From contig CM073329.1 of assembly GCA_037043015.1 (NCBI GenBank), forward strand, positions 10,680,648 to 10,744,647: a stretch of 64,000 nt of DNA, read 5' to 3'. Position numbers and translations under genes: made by a program. A model generated the notes under the pieces. That model searched no databases and was not told the origin of the DNA. It was given only the letters and a program-made list of their open reading frames with translations. The DNA is from Bryum argenteum (Eukaryota; Streptophyta; Bryopsida; Bryales; Bryaceae). This document shows positions 36,491 through 48,928 of the stretch, piece after piece; within the stretch, counting starts at the first letter, position 1; each line of letters opens with the position of its first letter.

Positions 36491-39400
36491 AGCTCCAGAA
36501 ACTCGATTGAAAGAAAACTAACCCCCTAATCAAACAGAGCGAACACTCACAATGTGCTTGCTTGTCACAATGCGACACTGCTTTTTGTAGTCCGATCCAA
36601 GCCTGCATTGACACAATGACCTCTCCCACAAAACAGTCGGTCTCTTCTGCTCAAATTTAGAATGTTCTGTCGAAGTCAATATGCTTGCCCAAATACAGAA
36701 TTCAGTCACTCCGTTAAACACTGCTTTTAAGTTAAGTGCCTTGACAGAGAACATTGACTTTGACTGAAGGAAAGTGCGATCGCTATTTCATCTCGATGAA
36801 AAGCGGAATGGCGAACAATGTTGATTGCACTTTGAGTTGAATTATTGCAAGTCCAGAAGAACTTTTGATCGTCTTGTCAACAAGTGAGACAGTCATGTTC
36901 TGTGTGGATATGCGAGAATCGCACCATTGCGAGTGCAAAAAACTTCGCAGAATGTGATTGTATCAATATTAGATGATTCAGCGTTGACATAAGTGTTCAT
37001 CGGCCGGGAATGCTGCTGTAATACAATATTTCAATTCCAGGCTCTGTAAACGCTGCTTTCTTCGGAGACTTGGGGAGACGATGGGGAAGCTTCAAATCCG
37101 TTGAACCCAAACTATGGCTTGCAGAGTTGCTTGAAGTAAGAAGGAGAACTTCATGTCTCCAACCCTAGGGTGAGGCAGACGTGAATAGAGTGTCTGTTTG
37201 ACCTATCTTTGTATGCATGCGAGGAGGTCATAACATCAATGACCGGATTACTACCTCCTTTTGGACTGAACATTATGCAAGTTCCTACTTAACAACTTGT
37301 GTTTTAGTGATATTGAGATGTGGTATCCCCCAATGTGTGGGTCATTTCCCTATGGCCTCTGGGTTTGCTCTCTTGAAGAAAGACCATGAAGTTGTTGTAT
37401 CATTTTATAGCACTTGTTACATTCTATTTGTTTCTATTGAAATATTTCACTAAAGGAATACTTTGATAGATTGCTTCATCAATACATTTTCTCGAAAACT
37501 AGAGCCCTATATGTTTTACAACCTCACCCATACGTGCAATGCATGCGTTCCCATCATGAGTTTCTTGCCATTACCCACTTGCTTCCTACAACATGTGTAT
37601 CTAACTGCTTGGCTTCTCCTTATGAATCTGAGAGCCTCTTCTATCATAGTGTCAAAATCAACTTCTAAAAAAATAAATCGAAGAGGTATTTCATGCACGT
37701 TAGGAGAGTGGTTGATAGCTCATTTTAAGGAAGCGTAAAAAGGTGAATAGTAGTCCATGCTTGAACGGTAGCCCTCCTTCTTGAAAGTAGACACACGATA
37801 GTTGCTTTCCATAATGTTTATCAGGTACTCGGTCCAAATCAAAATTTTACCTCTTTTTGGAGGTTTAGAAAATGTAGTACTCTCTTTCCTCTTTTAGTTT
37901 AGTCTAATCTTTAAACTTTAATACACTTTTTTAAATGCCACATTTAATTACTTCTGAAGCAATCCAAAAGTAACACATTACAATGGTTTGTGAACACAAT
38001 GCCAACAAAGCAATTAAGTATAAATACAAATATCTTTTAAGAATATAGAGATAATTATAAATCTCCCAAAGTAAATTTTCAATTATCCTAGTGATTATTT
38101 TACATAATCGAGAATAAATCGAGATTCCTTAATACATCCCAATTTAGTTAAATATAACACATTGGTTCTCTTGGCTACTTCCAATTGGTCTTGCCTATCT
38201 CAAATTCGTTCATTTCTTGAGCACCATAGCTTAAAGGACTCTAAACACAACAGACATAAGCTATAAACTTGAACATTAAATCGTTTTCACTATCATGGCT
38301 CTCAGTTAAGGGCCTTGGCCATAGAAATCCAATAGTGAAATTTTAAGTGGCTTTGTCACTCCTAGTAATATAAAGTGGATTTTGACGTGGACAAGTAGGA
38401 GCTTTATTATCTAATATTTGATTTCATCATTTTGACTCTCACTCTCCCCTTCTTCCTCCTTCCTCTTGAATGATTTGAAGAATAGCTTTAGAATCAATGA
38501 TTATTGAGCCCTAGATTATAATCATGGTCACCTAGATTACAGTCAAGACAAGGCATCTGCCTTATGTCAACAATAATCTAAAAGACCATAAATCATCATC
38601 TACTTTGGAGAATTCTGCATACTTTGGAAACCTCAAAGTTAGTGGTTACTCTCATTTTTTTAAGGTAGTGTGAAACAAAGTAGACCAAAAGTACTTTTTT
38701 GACCAATCACACATTGTAAAAGACCGAAGTCCATGATCCATAGTGTAAAGTGCTCCTAAGGATGGCTTTTGCAATGATCCTACTAGGGCAAGTGTCCAAT
38801 CAGGGTATCCTTTTCCGGACTGTCCGGACTTTAGAAAAATGTCCTTTTGGAAATGAAAAAAATATTGGAAAATTACAAAACTTTCATGGTGTCATAGATG
38901 GCATGTTGGTACACAATAATCATGTGATTTATAGGTTAAACTCAAAAATTGAATATTTTCCTAATTTATCATATTCAGCAATTGTTCACATTATAGTAGC
39001 AAAATGACTATGAATTTAAGATTTTAGATTGAAACAAATATTCATGCATTTTATTAAGTTTATATTTGAGCATTTCATATAGTTTCAAGACATAGATAAT
39101 ATGAAATCATAGTCCTTTTAGGTTGTGTAAAAATAGTGATTTTTGAAAGTTCTCATAATTAAGGAAATATAGTAAAACATCAAACTGGATTTAAGATTAA
39201 ACATAGATATAACTCTAATCTTGTATTAACTAAATTTCTTCTTCGTCACCTACTTTGCTTTAAATTGATATTCCGGATTGTTCCTTTTGTCTCAAAAAGG
39301 AATTAAGACAGATTCCTTTTTGAAAACTAAAGGAATGAAAAGGAATATGAAAATTGTTCGATTTTTCTTGCTCAATGCAATTTTGCATGGAGTATTACAA

Positions 39401-40068
39401 GTCTCTCATGAATCCATCATTGAATACATGCGAATTGAAAAAGTGTAATTTCTAGCACACAATAAGTGTAACATAAAATGACAGTGTTTTAGTAAGACAG
39501 TCCTTTTTGGTACCCGTATCAGACACTTACCCACTAACTTGCTTACCTTTTGAAACCTATTTTTATCCATCCTATATTGTCACACTTCAAAGTGTATGGG
39601 TGGAAATGCTATTGTTACTCCACCTTCAAGGCAACTTCTCACCTGCTAGAATTATCTTTAGTCATGCTGAAATGCTTGATTTAATTTATCAGTTGTAGGT
39701 GTTTGTACCTTAGTGCCATTGTAATGGAATTGAGATTGAGTGGGGATCATGAAACAAAAGCATCTCGTCGGCGGAGGATATCGAGGATATTGTTCTATCA
39801 AACTCGGAGGGAAACAAAAAAATCACCAGTCTCTGTCTAGGAAACACTTAGTAGAGGATGGAGACAAAAGAAACAACTGTAGCTGGAGAATCTTGTCGGC
39901 GCATTGCACGGAGAATTCATACTCAGTCAATCCGAAAGGAATCGAACATCAAAGCGTAATCTCTGTCTCCTCGATCGATCACACTCCACCTCCATTTCAA
40001 CTTCATCGATCAGGTCCAGCAATCTCCCTATCCGCATTCTTTCCATCTCGATCGATCAGGTTCAAGTA
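36491..40068. other. Long AT-rich spacer with dispersed repeats; BAHD promoter at the right
   Basis: 36491-37150 is the DJ-1-like gene's upstream region. Around 37179 is GACGTGAATAGAGTGTCTGT, a motif shared with 59615 and, inverted, about 50080. 37200-39700 is AT-rich with no recognised gene. 39720-40068 is probably the promoter and leader of the BAHD pseudogene, with repeated TCGATCGATCA words. Confidence 0.5.
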
Positions 40069-40079
40069 ATGGCAGAACC

Positions 40080-40331
40080 TGTAGAAGATCGTAATTGGAT
40101 TAGGGCCTAATAAGCCAGATGATTAACTTACAAATGCTCAGCAGGTAATATACCCTTGCTGGAGCTTCACCTACTACTTGGATCATTAAGTGGAGTGTAA
40201 CCACCACCAGAAGCTACCTAACTCCACCAACGCTAATAAATACAGTTAATCTGATACGATCTGGTATCTCCCTGTAGCAGGTGCGACGGCAACCTGGAAC
40301 TGACGGTTACCATCGTGATTTGACACCAACA
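40080..40331 (-). repeat. Copia 3' LTR
   Basis: 252 bp, TG...CA ends, one mismatch to 48677-48928. Confidence 0.95.
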
Positions 40332-40344
40332 CCCTCCCTCGCTC
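40332..40344 (-). other. Copia polypurine tract
   Basis: Directly inside the 3' LTR; the minus strand reads GAGCGAGGGAGGG, the usual place and composition of a plus-strand primer. Confidence 0.7.
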
Positions 40345-41113
40345 ATGGCATTGTCATGTCGAGCGCTTAAATTAGGTCACGATGTCAATTCCAGGGCGAA
40401 GGTTAATTGGAAATTTGAGGTCCATTGTTTCTCATGATCTTTCGATTTTGTAATTACTCCTCCTGGTCCTGTGGTTGATCAGTGTCGCCATACACAAGGT
40501 TTCGGGGGCAGCTGCAGAGCACTTTGAGCGGTGGTTGCTCAGTTCTTTCAAGGAGGAGGCTTCGTTGCAGGGGGAACCTGCACTTCTTGTCGCTCAAGCG
40601 GAAGCTCCTTCTCCGGCGGAAGTTCTTTCTCAGTCAATGAATCGCCTTCTTCTGTCGATGAAGCTACATCTCCTGCTTAGAGTGCAGGCAAAGCGGTTGG
40701 CAGTCTCATCCCATCCCTCCCGGATGCGGTGGTCAGAGAGTGAATTAGGCCGGTGCTGGTAAGAAGTCCTTCGGCGATGCAGTTGCTCCAATTGCAGCAC
40801 GTTAATTCTGCATGGAGGCAGCTGGTGGGGACTTCGCTGGAGTGGGCGGTATTAATCTTCGTACTGTCCGATTCGCCGGGATATCGGCAGCATGTTCGAC
40901 GACATAGGTTCCGATTCCTCACGACTACTCGAAGATTTAGGGTTAGAGATGGGTCACTTTAGACTGTTGGCAAGTGAAAGCATGGAAGAAATTGAGTCTA
41001 GGGTTAATTGTAGAGGCTTTCAATTAGGTCGCTTGCCCTTCTACGTTTCATTAGAAGGCTGCCCTCCCTGTCTGGAAGAGGATCCAAATTACTACGTCCT
41101 GTAACTACAAAGA
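40345..41113. other. Unexplained internal segment of the copia element
   Basis: About 770 bp between the RNase H region and the polypurine tract. Copia elements usually have only a short gap here. The sequence is mixed in composition with two short plus-strand open frames (40475-40762, 40892-41104) that I cannot assign. It could be untranslated element sequence or captured host DNA. Confidence 0.45.
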
Positions 41114-41668
41114 TCAATGCAAGCAGGATTCCTGCGAAGTTTCTTCTCCTACTTGAGCCTTTGGATTTTCCAGCTGAACTAACCCTAATTGCTCTCTCAA
41201 TCTCTCAAAGGCTGTTCTCCCGAGAGCTTTAGTCAGAATGTCAGCTAACTGCTTACTTGTTGGTGTGAATTCCAGGTCAATTTCTTTTGAGAGGATTTTC
41301 TCCCTGACAAAATGATGCTTGATTTCGATGTGCTTAGTTCTACCGTGAAATACAGGATTACGAGCTAAGTTTAAGCTACCTTGGTTATCTCCATGAATGA
41401 TCGTTGGAGCATGAGTGTTAATTGCATCGATTTCACTTAGCAATCGCCGCAACCAAACGGCTTCTTTCGTTCCTTCAGTTAGTGCCATATACTCCGATTC
41501 TGTGGAGGATAACGCTACAGTTGGTTGTTTCCGGCTATTCCAGGTGATGGGAGTACTTCCCAAGAAGAAAACGTACCCTGTGGTGGATTTGCGATCGTGA
41601 GCATCGGCTGCCCAATCGGCGTCGGTGAACCCTCGTAAGTCACTTCCCTCCCCACGCCGATACAACAT
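41114..41668 (-). mobile_element. Copia RNase H region (fossil)
   Basis: Recognised by LRGFTDADWAADAHDRKSTT, ALSSTESEYMALTEGTKEA and KHIEIKHHFVREK, typical of the copia RNase H domain. Confidence 0.92.
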
Positions 41669-41737
41669 CGCAAAGTTGATCGTTCCCTTGAGGTACCGAT
41701 ATAGGTGCTTAACGGCCTGAGCGTGAGGTTCTTGGGG

Positions 41738-43345
41738 TCACTGCATGAAGCGGCTGACGACGCTTACAGCGTAGGCAATGTCGATACGAGTGTGAGTTAA
41801 AAATATTAACTTGCCGACCATTCGCTGGTAGCGAGTAGCGTCAGCAAGCGGAGCATCCATCTCCGGTACAAGCTTCAGCTTCTCAAGCATGGGCGTTGGA
41901 ACAGGTTTGCACTGGTCCAGACCAAATTCAGTAAGCATCTCCAGTATGTACTTTCGTTGAGTAATGAGTATACCTTTAGGTTGAAACAGGAATTCGATCC
42001 CCAAGGAGTATGAGAGGAGACCCAAGTCTGACATCTCGAAGGCCTGCTGTATGTCGTTGCGAATAAAGGCAATGTGCTCAGTGTCGTCTCCCGTGAGATA
42101 GACGTCATCGACGTACAGTAAGAGTAAGGTGAGCTTGCCTCCTGCTTCGTGGTAGTAAAGGTTGTAGTCGGCTTGTGATTTCATGAGCCCTTGTCCCTGT
42201 AGATAGCTATCAACTTTAGTATACCAAGCCCGAGGGGCCTGCTTCAAGCCATAGAGGGCTTTCCGAAGTTTGCATGCGTAGCCACGATGAGCAGAGGAGT
42301 CAAAACCAGGCGGGAGACTCACAAATATGTCTTCGTCGATAACACCGTTCAAGAATGCTGTTTTGACGTCAAGGTGGAATATTTTCCAGCCGTGATGTGC
42401 AGCAAGTGCCACAACGCTGCGAAGTGTATTCCACTTAACGACAGGCGCGAAGGTCTCTGTATAATCCTGCCCCGGTTTTTGCTGAAAACCTTTTGCGACT
42501 AGCCTAGCCTTGAGTTTTGCAACTGTTCCATCTGCATGGGTTTTAACTCGATAAACCCATTTCGTAGCGATAGGTTTCCTGTTGGATGGCAGCGGAGCAA
42601 TGTCCCATGTTCGATTCTTGTATATTGAAGTCAATTCGTCCTCCATGGCTGTTCTCCATCCCGGGTGCTGGAGAGCTTCATCGGTACAGGTGGGAAGCTC
42701 GGACAGTGGACAGGTCTCTGCTACATGCAGATAGAAATCGTTGAGCCTGGCGGGAATCCTTCGAGTTCGACTGCTACGTGTGATAGGCGGTAGCGCGTCA
42801 GGTGGCGAATGTGAGTCACCTTCGGAGAGCTGAGGAGTTGAGATGACCGGCTGTCTCCTCTGATATGTATGAGGTGGATGTTGGGCTCGGTAAGAAGCAT
42901 CAGGTTCCATCGGGAGCTCAACTGAGAAGTCGGTGATGGGAGCCTGAGCTGGCAAGTTCGATGAGGTGTCATGAGAACTGGAGTTCTCAGTACCAGTTGA
43001 ATGGTTAGAAATTAGCTGAATAACCTCCGGACTTGGATGAGTGAACTGATCCATGGGTGGTTGCATGACAGGAACCGGTGGAGACGGAGCCAGGGAAGCA
43101 TCGTCATGTGGCACTCCAACAGCAACTTCGTCAAAGAGAGACCAGTCATGCAGGACCGGTGGTTTGATGTTGGCATCGTTAACTTGTGCACAAGGGAAGT
43201 TGCTCTCGTCAAATCTAACATCTTTGGAGATCAAGATTTTTCTCCCCTTTCGATCATAATTTCTGAAACCCCTGGAAGTTGAGTCGTAGCCCACGAATAT
43301 GCATTCATGGGAGCGAGGAGCCCACTTGTTTCGTGTTTGTCGCAA
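41738..43345 (-). mobile_element. Copia reverse transcriptase region (fossil)
   Basis: Recognised by WKIFHLDVKTAFLNGVIDED, YGLKQAPRAWYTKV and LLLLYVDDVYLTG. The upstream part carries the integrase C-terminal end (ECIFVGYDSTSRGFR) and a Pro/Ser-rich linker. Confidence 0.95.
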
Positions 43346-46300
43346 CCCTTGCTAGCTCACCTTAGCTTACACCAACTTTTTCCCAACTCTAGCAAGTGTC
43401 ACGAGCGCTAACTCTGCACATCCCCCACATGCACAAAGTTAGCTCTCCATACCAACCACCAAGCTCACCGCTTGGTTATCAATCCCTCCTACTCATGCAA
43501 CCGGGACTCAACCCCTTCGTAGGTAGCCAATGGTTAGGTGCGGACTTCCACTTATGTCCAAGGCCCAACTTGGTGGCACTCCCATACCACGCGGCCTAAC
43601 CGCACTTGGTGGTGTCTCCTCACCACCGCCCATGACCACCATGGTGACCCCAAGGCCACCAAGTAATCACAACGCCGGCGGTGAGACACCACCCCACATC
43701 GGTAGCACTCATGGTCCTCATTTTGCCTATATGAGTCCCCCGTGGTGAAGCCCCAACACTAGCTCCCCACCGGGACTCACCTTGTCCTTATGAGCCACCG
43801 TGGTGAAGCCCCAACACTAGCTCCACCCACCGTGCCTCATTTTGCACTTTGAGTCCCCATGGTGGAGCCCCAACACTAGCTCCACCCATTGGGACTCACC
43901 TTGGCTTGGGAGTCCCCATGGTGAGGCCCCAACACTAGCCACACCACTCGGGACTCCCACCTTGGTCACCACCAAGGCACCATGGGAGTGGGGAGGAGAC
44001 CAGCCCTCCCCATAGTATACTCTGTGGGATTCGGCAGCCCCTGGTCCTAGGTGAAGGGCTGGACCCTCACACCTCTTAGTTTTGGAAGACCACCCAATCT
44101 CCCAATGCCTTAGCCGCTGGAAGGCCCCGGGAGACTTCCCGAACCTTCCAGGGCTCGTATCTACCTCTTCCCGCATCCAAACGCGACGAGCGACCACTCT
44201 ATCGACATCTACTCGTCAAGTAGATGCCGATAGACACCTTACTTGCCTCATTCCGACAAGTATTGAGGGAGTTATGCCCCTCTGAAGATTCGGGAGTCCC
44301 GGGCCAGCTTCCCAGTCCAGCACTGTCCCTGGACAGCACTCCCTTTAGTCCCACAATCTTCCAACTCCCATAACTTTTAGCTCACACCTCCAAATGAGGT
44401 GCTCCTTAGCATCCCGGAATCGTGGCAACATGAGCTTCCATAATCTCATGTCCATTCCCTCGTGGCTCCTAGTCTCCGTGGGTGAGAGGCGTCTCCAACG
44501 CCCGGGGTCCTCTCCCACACTAGGCCCACTTAGGTTCCCTTCACCTTGGCACCCCAAGGCCCGGGCGTCACTCCGGTGTCCCCCTTGGGCCCTTGGTGTT
44601 GCGGTCACTCCTCAAGGAGAGGTGCGCGACACTCACCCCCACCTAATGGAGTCGATGCCCTCATCGACTATACTTGTAGTCGGTCACACCAACTCTTGGG
44701 TTGCCATCCCCATTGGTGCAGCATTGTGTTTCACCAGGGCGCGACCCCCACAATGCACTCTCAAACTTTGGCAAAGTCTCAAAGGTGTCGTCACTAGGTG
44801 GTCTGTTTAGTACCCTGGACCTCTTCCAAGGCAACTAAATTACTCTAGACCCACCTACTTTGAGACCCTCTTGGATTGCCCTTACCTTGGCTCTCCAAGT
44901 TAGGCTCCACTAGCCTAACACTTCTTCCTTGACTACTAGGTGGACCTCAATGCTTCCACCAAGTTGTCTTGGTTGCAAACCCAAGATGGCTTTTACACCA
45001 CGACTCGATCGCACGGGGTAATGCCAAGTTCCGCCCAACTCGGATCCCACTATCTCTTTCAAGGCATGGGTTCATGACTCCCATGCACTAGCTTGCACTA
45101 GTTTGTGGGAGTGGCGCTTTTATGAGCACGCGCCATTACCTTGTCCCCGCTTAGGACAAGCCCAAGGCCAAGGGACTTCATGGTTTTATCCACTCTTTCT
45201 CCTAGCCTTGGTCCCCATTACTCGGCCTTCCCAACTCGGTTTCACATCTCTATTCCCCTCTTCCACCAACTTAGCACAAGTACAAGACTAGGACTCCATC
45301 TCATACTCTTCTCTTTTGCACACACCAAAGCCAAACTTTATTGCCAAATCCAAAGAACAAGTACAAGTGTTGTGGATCTACGCCCAAGCTACAAGTCATC
45401 CTCCCCACTACGGAGGTTGATGTCCTCATCAATGCCTACGTTGCTTCTTGTTGGAGCTCCTATTCTTCTCAAAGTTCTCCACCACCTCCTTAGCATTCAC
45501 CATGTCCTTTGCCGCCACCCACGTTGCTTCTTTCTCGTGGTATCTCGCCACTTCACAAGGTATTCCTTGCTCTTGTTTTTGAGGTTCCTACTCTTGAGGA
45601 TGGCCTCTACCTCATATTCCAAATGTTGTCCAACCAACTCGGTGGTGGCCGAATCACTTGCTTGCAATCCCGCCACAAGGTATCCTCCTTGAATGGCTTT
45701 AACAATGAAACATGGAATGTTGGATGCACTTTGATCTCGGGTGGTAGCTCCAACTTATACACATCTTTGAACACCCGTTCCACAATGGGAAACGGACCCG
45801 CAAACTTGGACATGAACTTTGGAGTGAGGCCTTCGGGCATGGTGAAGTTCTTCACATTCAACAACACCTTTTGTCCCACCTCATACTCCACTTCACGTCT
45901 TCCGGCATTGACTTGCTTCTCATAGCGCCTTCTTGCCTTCTCCAACAACAACTTGGTTTTTTCCAACATATGTTCCCGCTTCTTGGCCAAGTCTTCACCA
46001 TCTTGGTTGAACTCTGGTGTTGAATGTGCCCCCTCGAGAGCTAAGTCAGCAGGTTGGAGTGGCTCCACTCCATAGGCCACTTTGAAAGGTGACTCCTTAG
46101 TCGCCGAGTGTGGCCGCATTGTAATCGAACTCCGCCAACCCCACATAGTCTACCCAATCACGTTGGTCCGCACTCACAAAGTTCCTCAAGTATTGGTTCA
46201 AGACCCCATTCACCCTTTCAGTTTGCCCGTCTGTTTGGGGATGAAAGGCAATGCTAAATGTCAACTTGGTTCCCACCTTCCTAAAGAAGTGTCTCCAAAA

Positions 46301-46552
46301 TGCACTTGTGAACTTTGGGTCTCGATCTGACACAATCACTCTTGGCAACCCGTGATGCTTCCACCATGCATCGAGAAAGATCTTGGCGGTCTCAAGCGCA
46401 GTTGCAGTTCCTCTAGTTGGCACCATATGAGCCAACTTGCTAAACCGATCCACCATCACTAAGATGGCATCATACCCTTGCGACTCGGGAAGGCTTGTGA
46501 TGAAGTCCATATGGTAAGCTGCACGCGAATGCCATACTCCTAGCTTTTTCAA
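43346..46552 (-). mobile_element. Ty3/gypsy LTR retrotransposon fragment nested in the copia element (fossil)
   Basis: Same strand as its host element. Parts seen: integrase core (MDFITSLPESQGYDAILVMV, FHPQTDGQTERVNGVLNQYL) at about 46552-46097; the integrase tail with KVLLNVKNF and KVHPTFHVSLLKPF at about 46146-45607; then about 2.2 kb of noncoding sequence, probably 3' leader and terminal repeat. Gag, protease and reverse transcriptase are not seen, and no second terminal repeat was found, so it is a partial, broken copy. Exact ends are uncertain. Confidence 0.85.
43720..43980 (-). repeat. Tandem repeat (about 65 bp) in the gypsy 3' region
   Basis: Four degenerate units centred on GGTGAAGCCCCAACACTAGC with GGGACTCACCTT between them. 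Confidence 0.8.
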
Positions 46553-47078
46553 GTAGAGTCCTGTTCTTCCTTTCAGCGATGCTGTTCTGATGAGGAGTGT
46601 GGGCCTGCGTCAATTGTCTAACAATCCGAGCTTCATCACAAAATTTAATGAATGCGTTGGATGTGAACTCGCCTCCCCTATCTGATCTGATAGTCTTGAG
46701 CTTATGATTTCCGTGGAGCTCTATCATAGCTTTGAAATGTTGGAATTTCGACAGGGTCTCAGATTTAAGCTTCAGGAAGTACAGCCATGTAAAGCGACTA
46801 AAGTCGTCCGTGATGGTGAGGATGTACCTCGACCCGGACAGGGACTTTGTAGACGACGGTCCACAAATGTCGGTATGCACAAGTTCGAGAGGACTCCTGG
46901 TACGTCGTTCCTCTTCCTTCGGTGAGCTTTTCGACTTGTCAGTAACTGGGACCATTTTTCTCCCAGGCTTGGGATTTCGGCACTGTTTTCCTGTGTGACA
47001 TGCTATGCAGAAAGGAAGCTTGGAGATCAGTCGGGGTAATCCAAGTACCTTGTGATGTGCTTGCATGAAGATCAGCAC
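46470..47078 (-). mobile_element. Copia integrase region (fossil)
   Basis: Recognised by LSGSRYILTITDDFSRFTWL, TIRSDRGGEFTSNAF and HTPHQNSIAERKNRTLLEKA. The last part of this open stretch already belongs to the nested gypsy fragment. Confidence 0.93.
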
Positions 47079-47174
47079 TTTGATACTGGCGTGGCCAAGC
47101 CGATTGTGCCAGAGTGCTGTGAGCTGCTCCTGGCCTGTAGGGATTTGTTCGTCTGTAGAACAGGTAAGTCCCTT

Positions 47175-48533
47175 CTAGCATGCGGTGGGGTCCGTTTCTA
47201 TTTCAGCACTATTTACCGTTGATTGAGGCGGCCTGAATTTGTACAGACCGTTTCCACGATCTCTTACTCCTTTTATAACGATGTTTTGAGAATCTGGTGT
47301 GGGAACGTTTCTAAGAATCCAGAAATAGTCTGAATCGAACAAGACTTTCAGCTTTTCTTTCCCATCTGCTATGGACCCCACTGACAATAGATTCTTGGTG
47401 ATGCCAGGTACGTAGAGAACTTTGTCTATCTTTATTCCTCCGGAGCTGGTAGAAACGTCAGCTGTACCTCTAGCTTCTACTTTTAGTGACTCTCCACCTG
47501 CTGTACTGATCTTAGACTTACAGCCTGTTTCTAAATCACGGAGTAGTGCCTTGCTTCCTGTGACGTGTTTGGAAGCACCACTGTCAAGAAACCAAACATC
47601 GTTTTGACTGCTATAGCTCGCTAAGTTTAGCTCGGTCAGGTTAACAGCTAGATCGGGATCGAGATCGCCGATCTCTTCGTCATCACTACTTTCAAAATTG
47701 TCGATTAAGTTGTCTACGAGGTTAATCGACTGCTTCTCCAGTCTGCTAGCTTTTCGAAGTTTCAACTCAGCCGCTAACTGGGGACAGTTCCTCATCCACT
47801 GATCGGTAGCACCACAATAGTGGCATTCGCTGCTGACTTTCTTCACTTTTGTTCGTCCTTCTTCGCCTCCAGTGTTCGGTCTTCGGCCGGTAGGCTTCTT
47901 TTTCTGTGCCGTTCTTGCAAGTAGTGCTTCATGACTTCGCCCGGTGCCTTTGATTTCTCTACGGATGTCATCCTGCATCAGGATAACTGTGAGCTCGGAA
48001 ATGGAAGGCAGAGTCGGCCGGTACATCAGAGTATTGACGAGCCCCTCGAAAGACTCTGGGAGAGCCATGAGGACGTGCTCGACGACTTCTGCGTCCGTAA
48101 CAGGCTGCCCAATACATGCGAACTCGTTCAACAGCTCCTTTAGATGCTGTAGAAACTCCGTCATTGGAGTGCCCTCCTCCATCTTCAAGTTGGTAAGCTT
48201 CCTTCGCAAGAGTAGCTTCCTCGAGTTGGTACTGTTCGCATAGAGGTCTTTGAGTACCTGCCAGCATTTGTCCGGTTCAGTGATGTTAGCAATGTAGGGT
48301 ATCACGTTGTCCTTCACGGACAGTGCAATCATCGTTAATGCCTTGTTCTTCTGAAGTTGCAACGCATCGATCTCAGCTTGCGTGGTTGGCGCTACGGTGC
48401 CCGCAGGTGGATCAGCTAACTTCCACACATCTTCTCTGCTCAACATGTTCTTCATCTTGAAACTCCAGACGCTGTAATTAGCGTTGCCATCGAGCTTAGA
48501 CGAATCTCCCATAAGTGAGTCTCTGGAAGCCAT
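47175..48533 (-). mobile_element. Copia gag and protease-like region (fossil)
   Basis: N-terminal gag (NYSVWSFKMKNMLSREDVWK), a Lys/Arg-rich stretch with a Cys-rich knuckle-like motif (SECHYCGATDQWMRNCP), then WFLDSGASKHVTG of the aspartic protease and the start of the integrase zinc-finger region. Confidence 0.92.
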
Positions 48534-48664
48534 ACTGTGAAGCTAGTTTCTATCTCTCTACTATGATCTGCTTCTGCTACTCTGAATCTCTCAGCTCGTT
48601 TCCTACAGGAGTACCGACTACTCAACGGGAGCTCCAAGAAGGACTTAACAGCTGACTACGCCTC

Positions 48665-48676
48665 GCTCTGATACCA
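48665..48676 (-). other. Copia primer-binding site
   Basis: The minus strand reads TGGTATCAGAGC, directly next to the 5' LTR. It is the classic plant copia site complementary to initiator-methionine tRNA. Confidence 0.93.
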
Positions 48677-48928
48677 TGTAGAAGATCGTAATTGGATTAG
48701 GGCCTAATAAGCCAGATGATTAACTTACAAATGCTCAGCAGGTAATATACCCTTGCTGGAGCTTCACCTACTACTTGGATCATTAAGTGGAGTGTAACCA
48801 CCACCAGAAGCTACCTAACTCCACCAACGCTAATAAATACAGTTAATCTGATACGATCTGGTATCTCCCTGTAGCAGGTGCGACGGCAACCTGGAACTGC
48901 CGGTTACCATCGTGATTTGACACCAACA
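48677..48928 (-). repeat. Copia 5' LTR
   Basis: 252 bp, one mismatch to 40080-40331. Confidence 0.95.

Larger units (their letters stand above)
40080..48928 (-). mobile_element. Ty1/copia LTR retrotransposon fossil, young, with nested gypsy fragment
   Basis: Family Ty1/copia, read on the minus strand. Two 252-bp long terminal repeats (48677-48928 and 40080-40331) differ at one position, so the insertion is recent. A 5-bp target duplication GAACC flanks it (40075-40079 and 48929-48933). Parts in order: primer-binding site, gag and protease-like region, integrase, reverse transcriptase, RNase H, about 780 bp of unexplained sequence, polypurine tract. A Ty3/gypsy fragment sits between integrase and reverse transcriptase. 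The element is broken, with the nested insertion plus a few further breaks. It inserted at the third or fourth codon of the BAHD gene. Confidence 0.93.
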
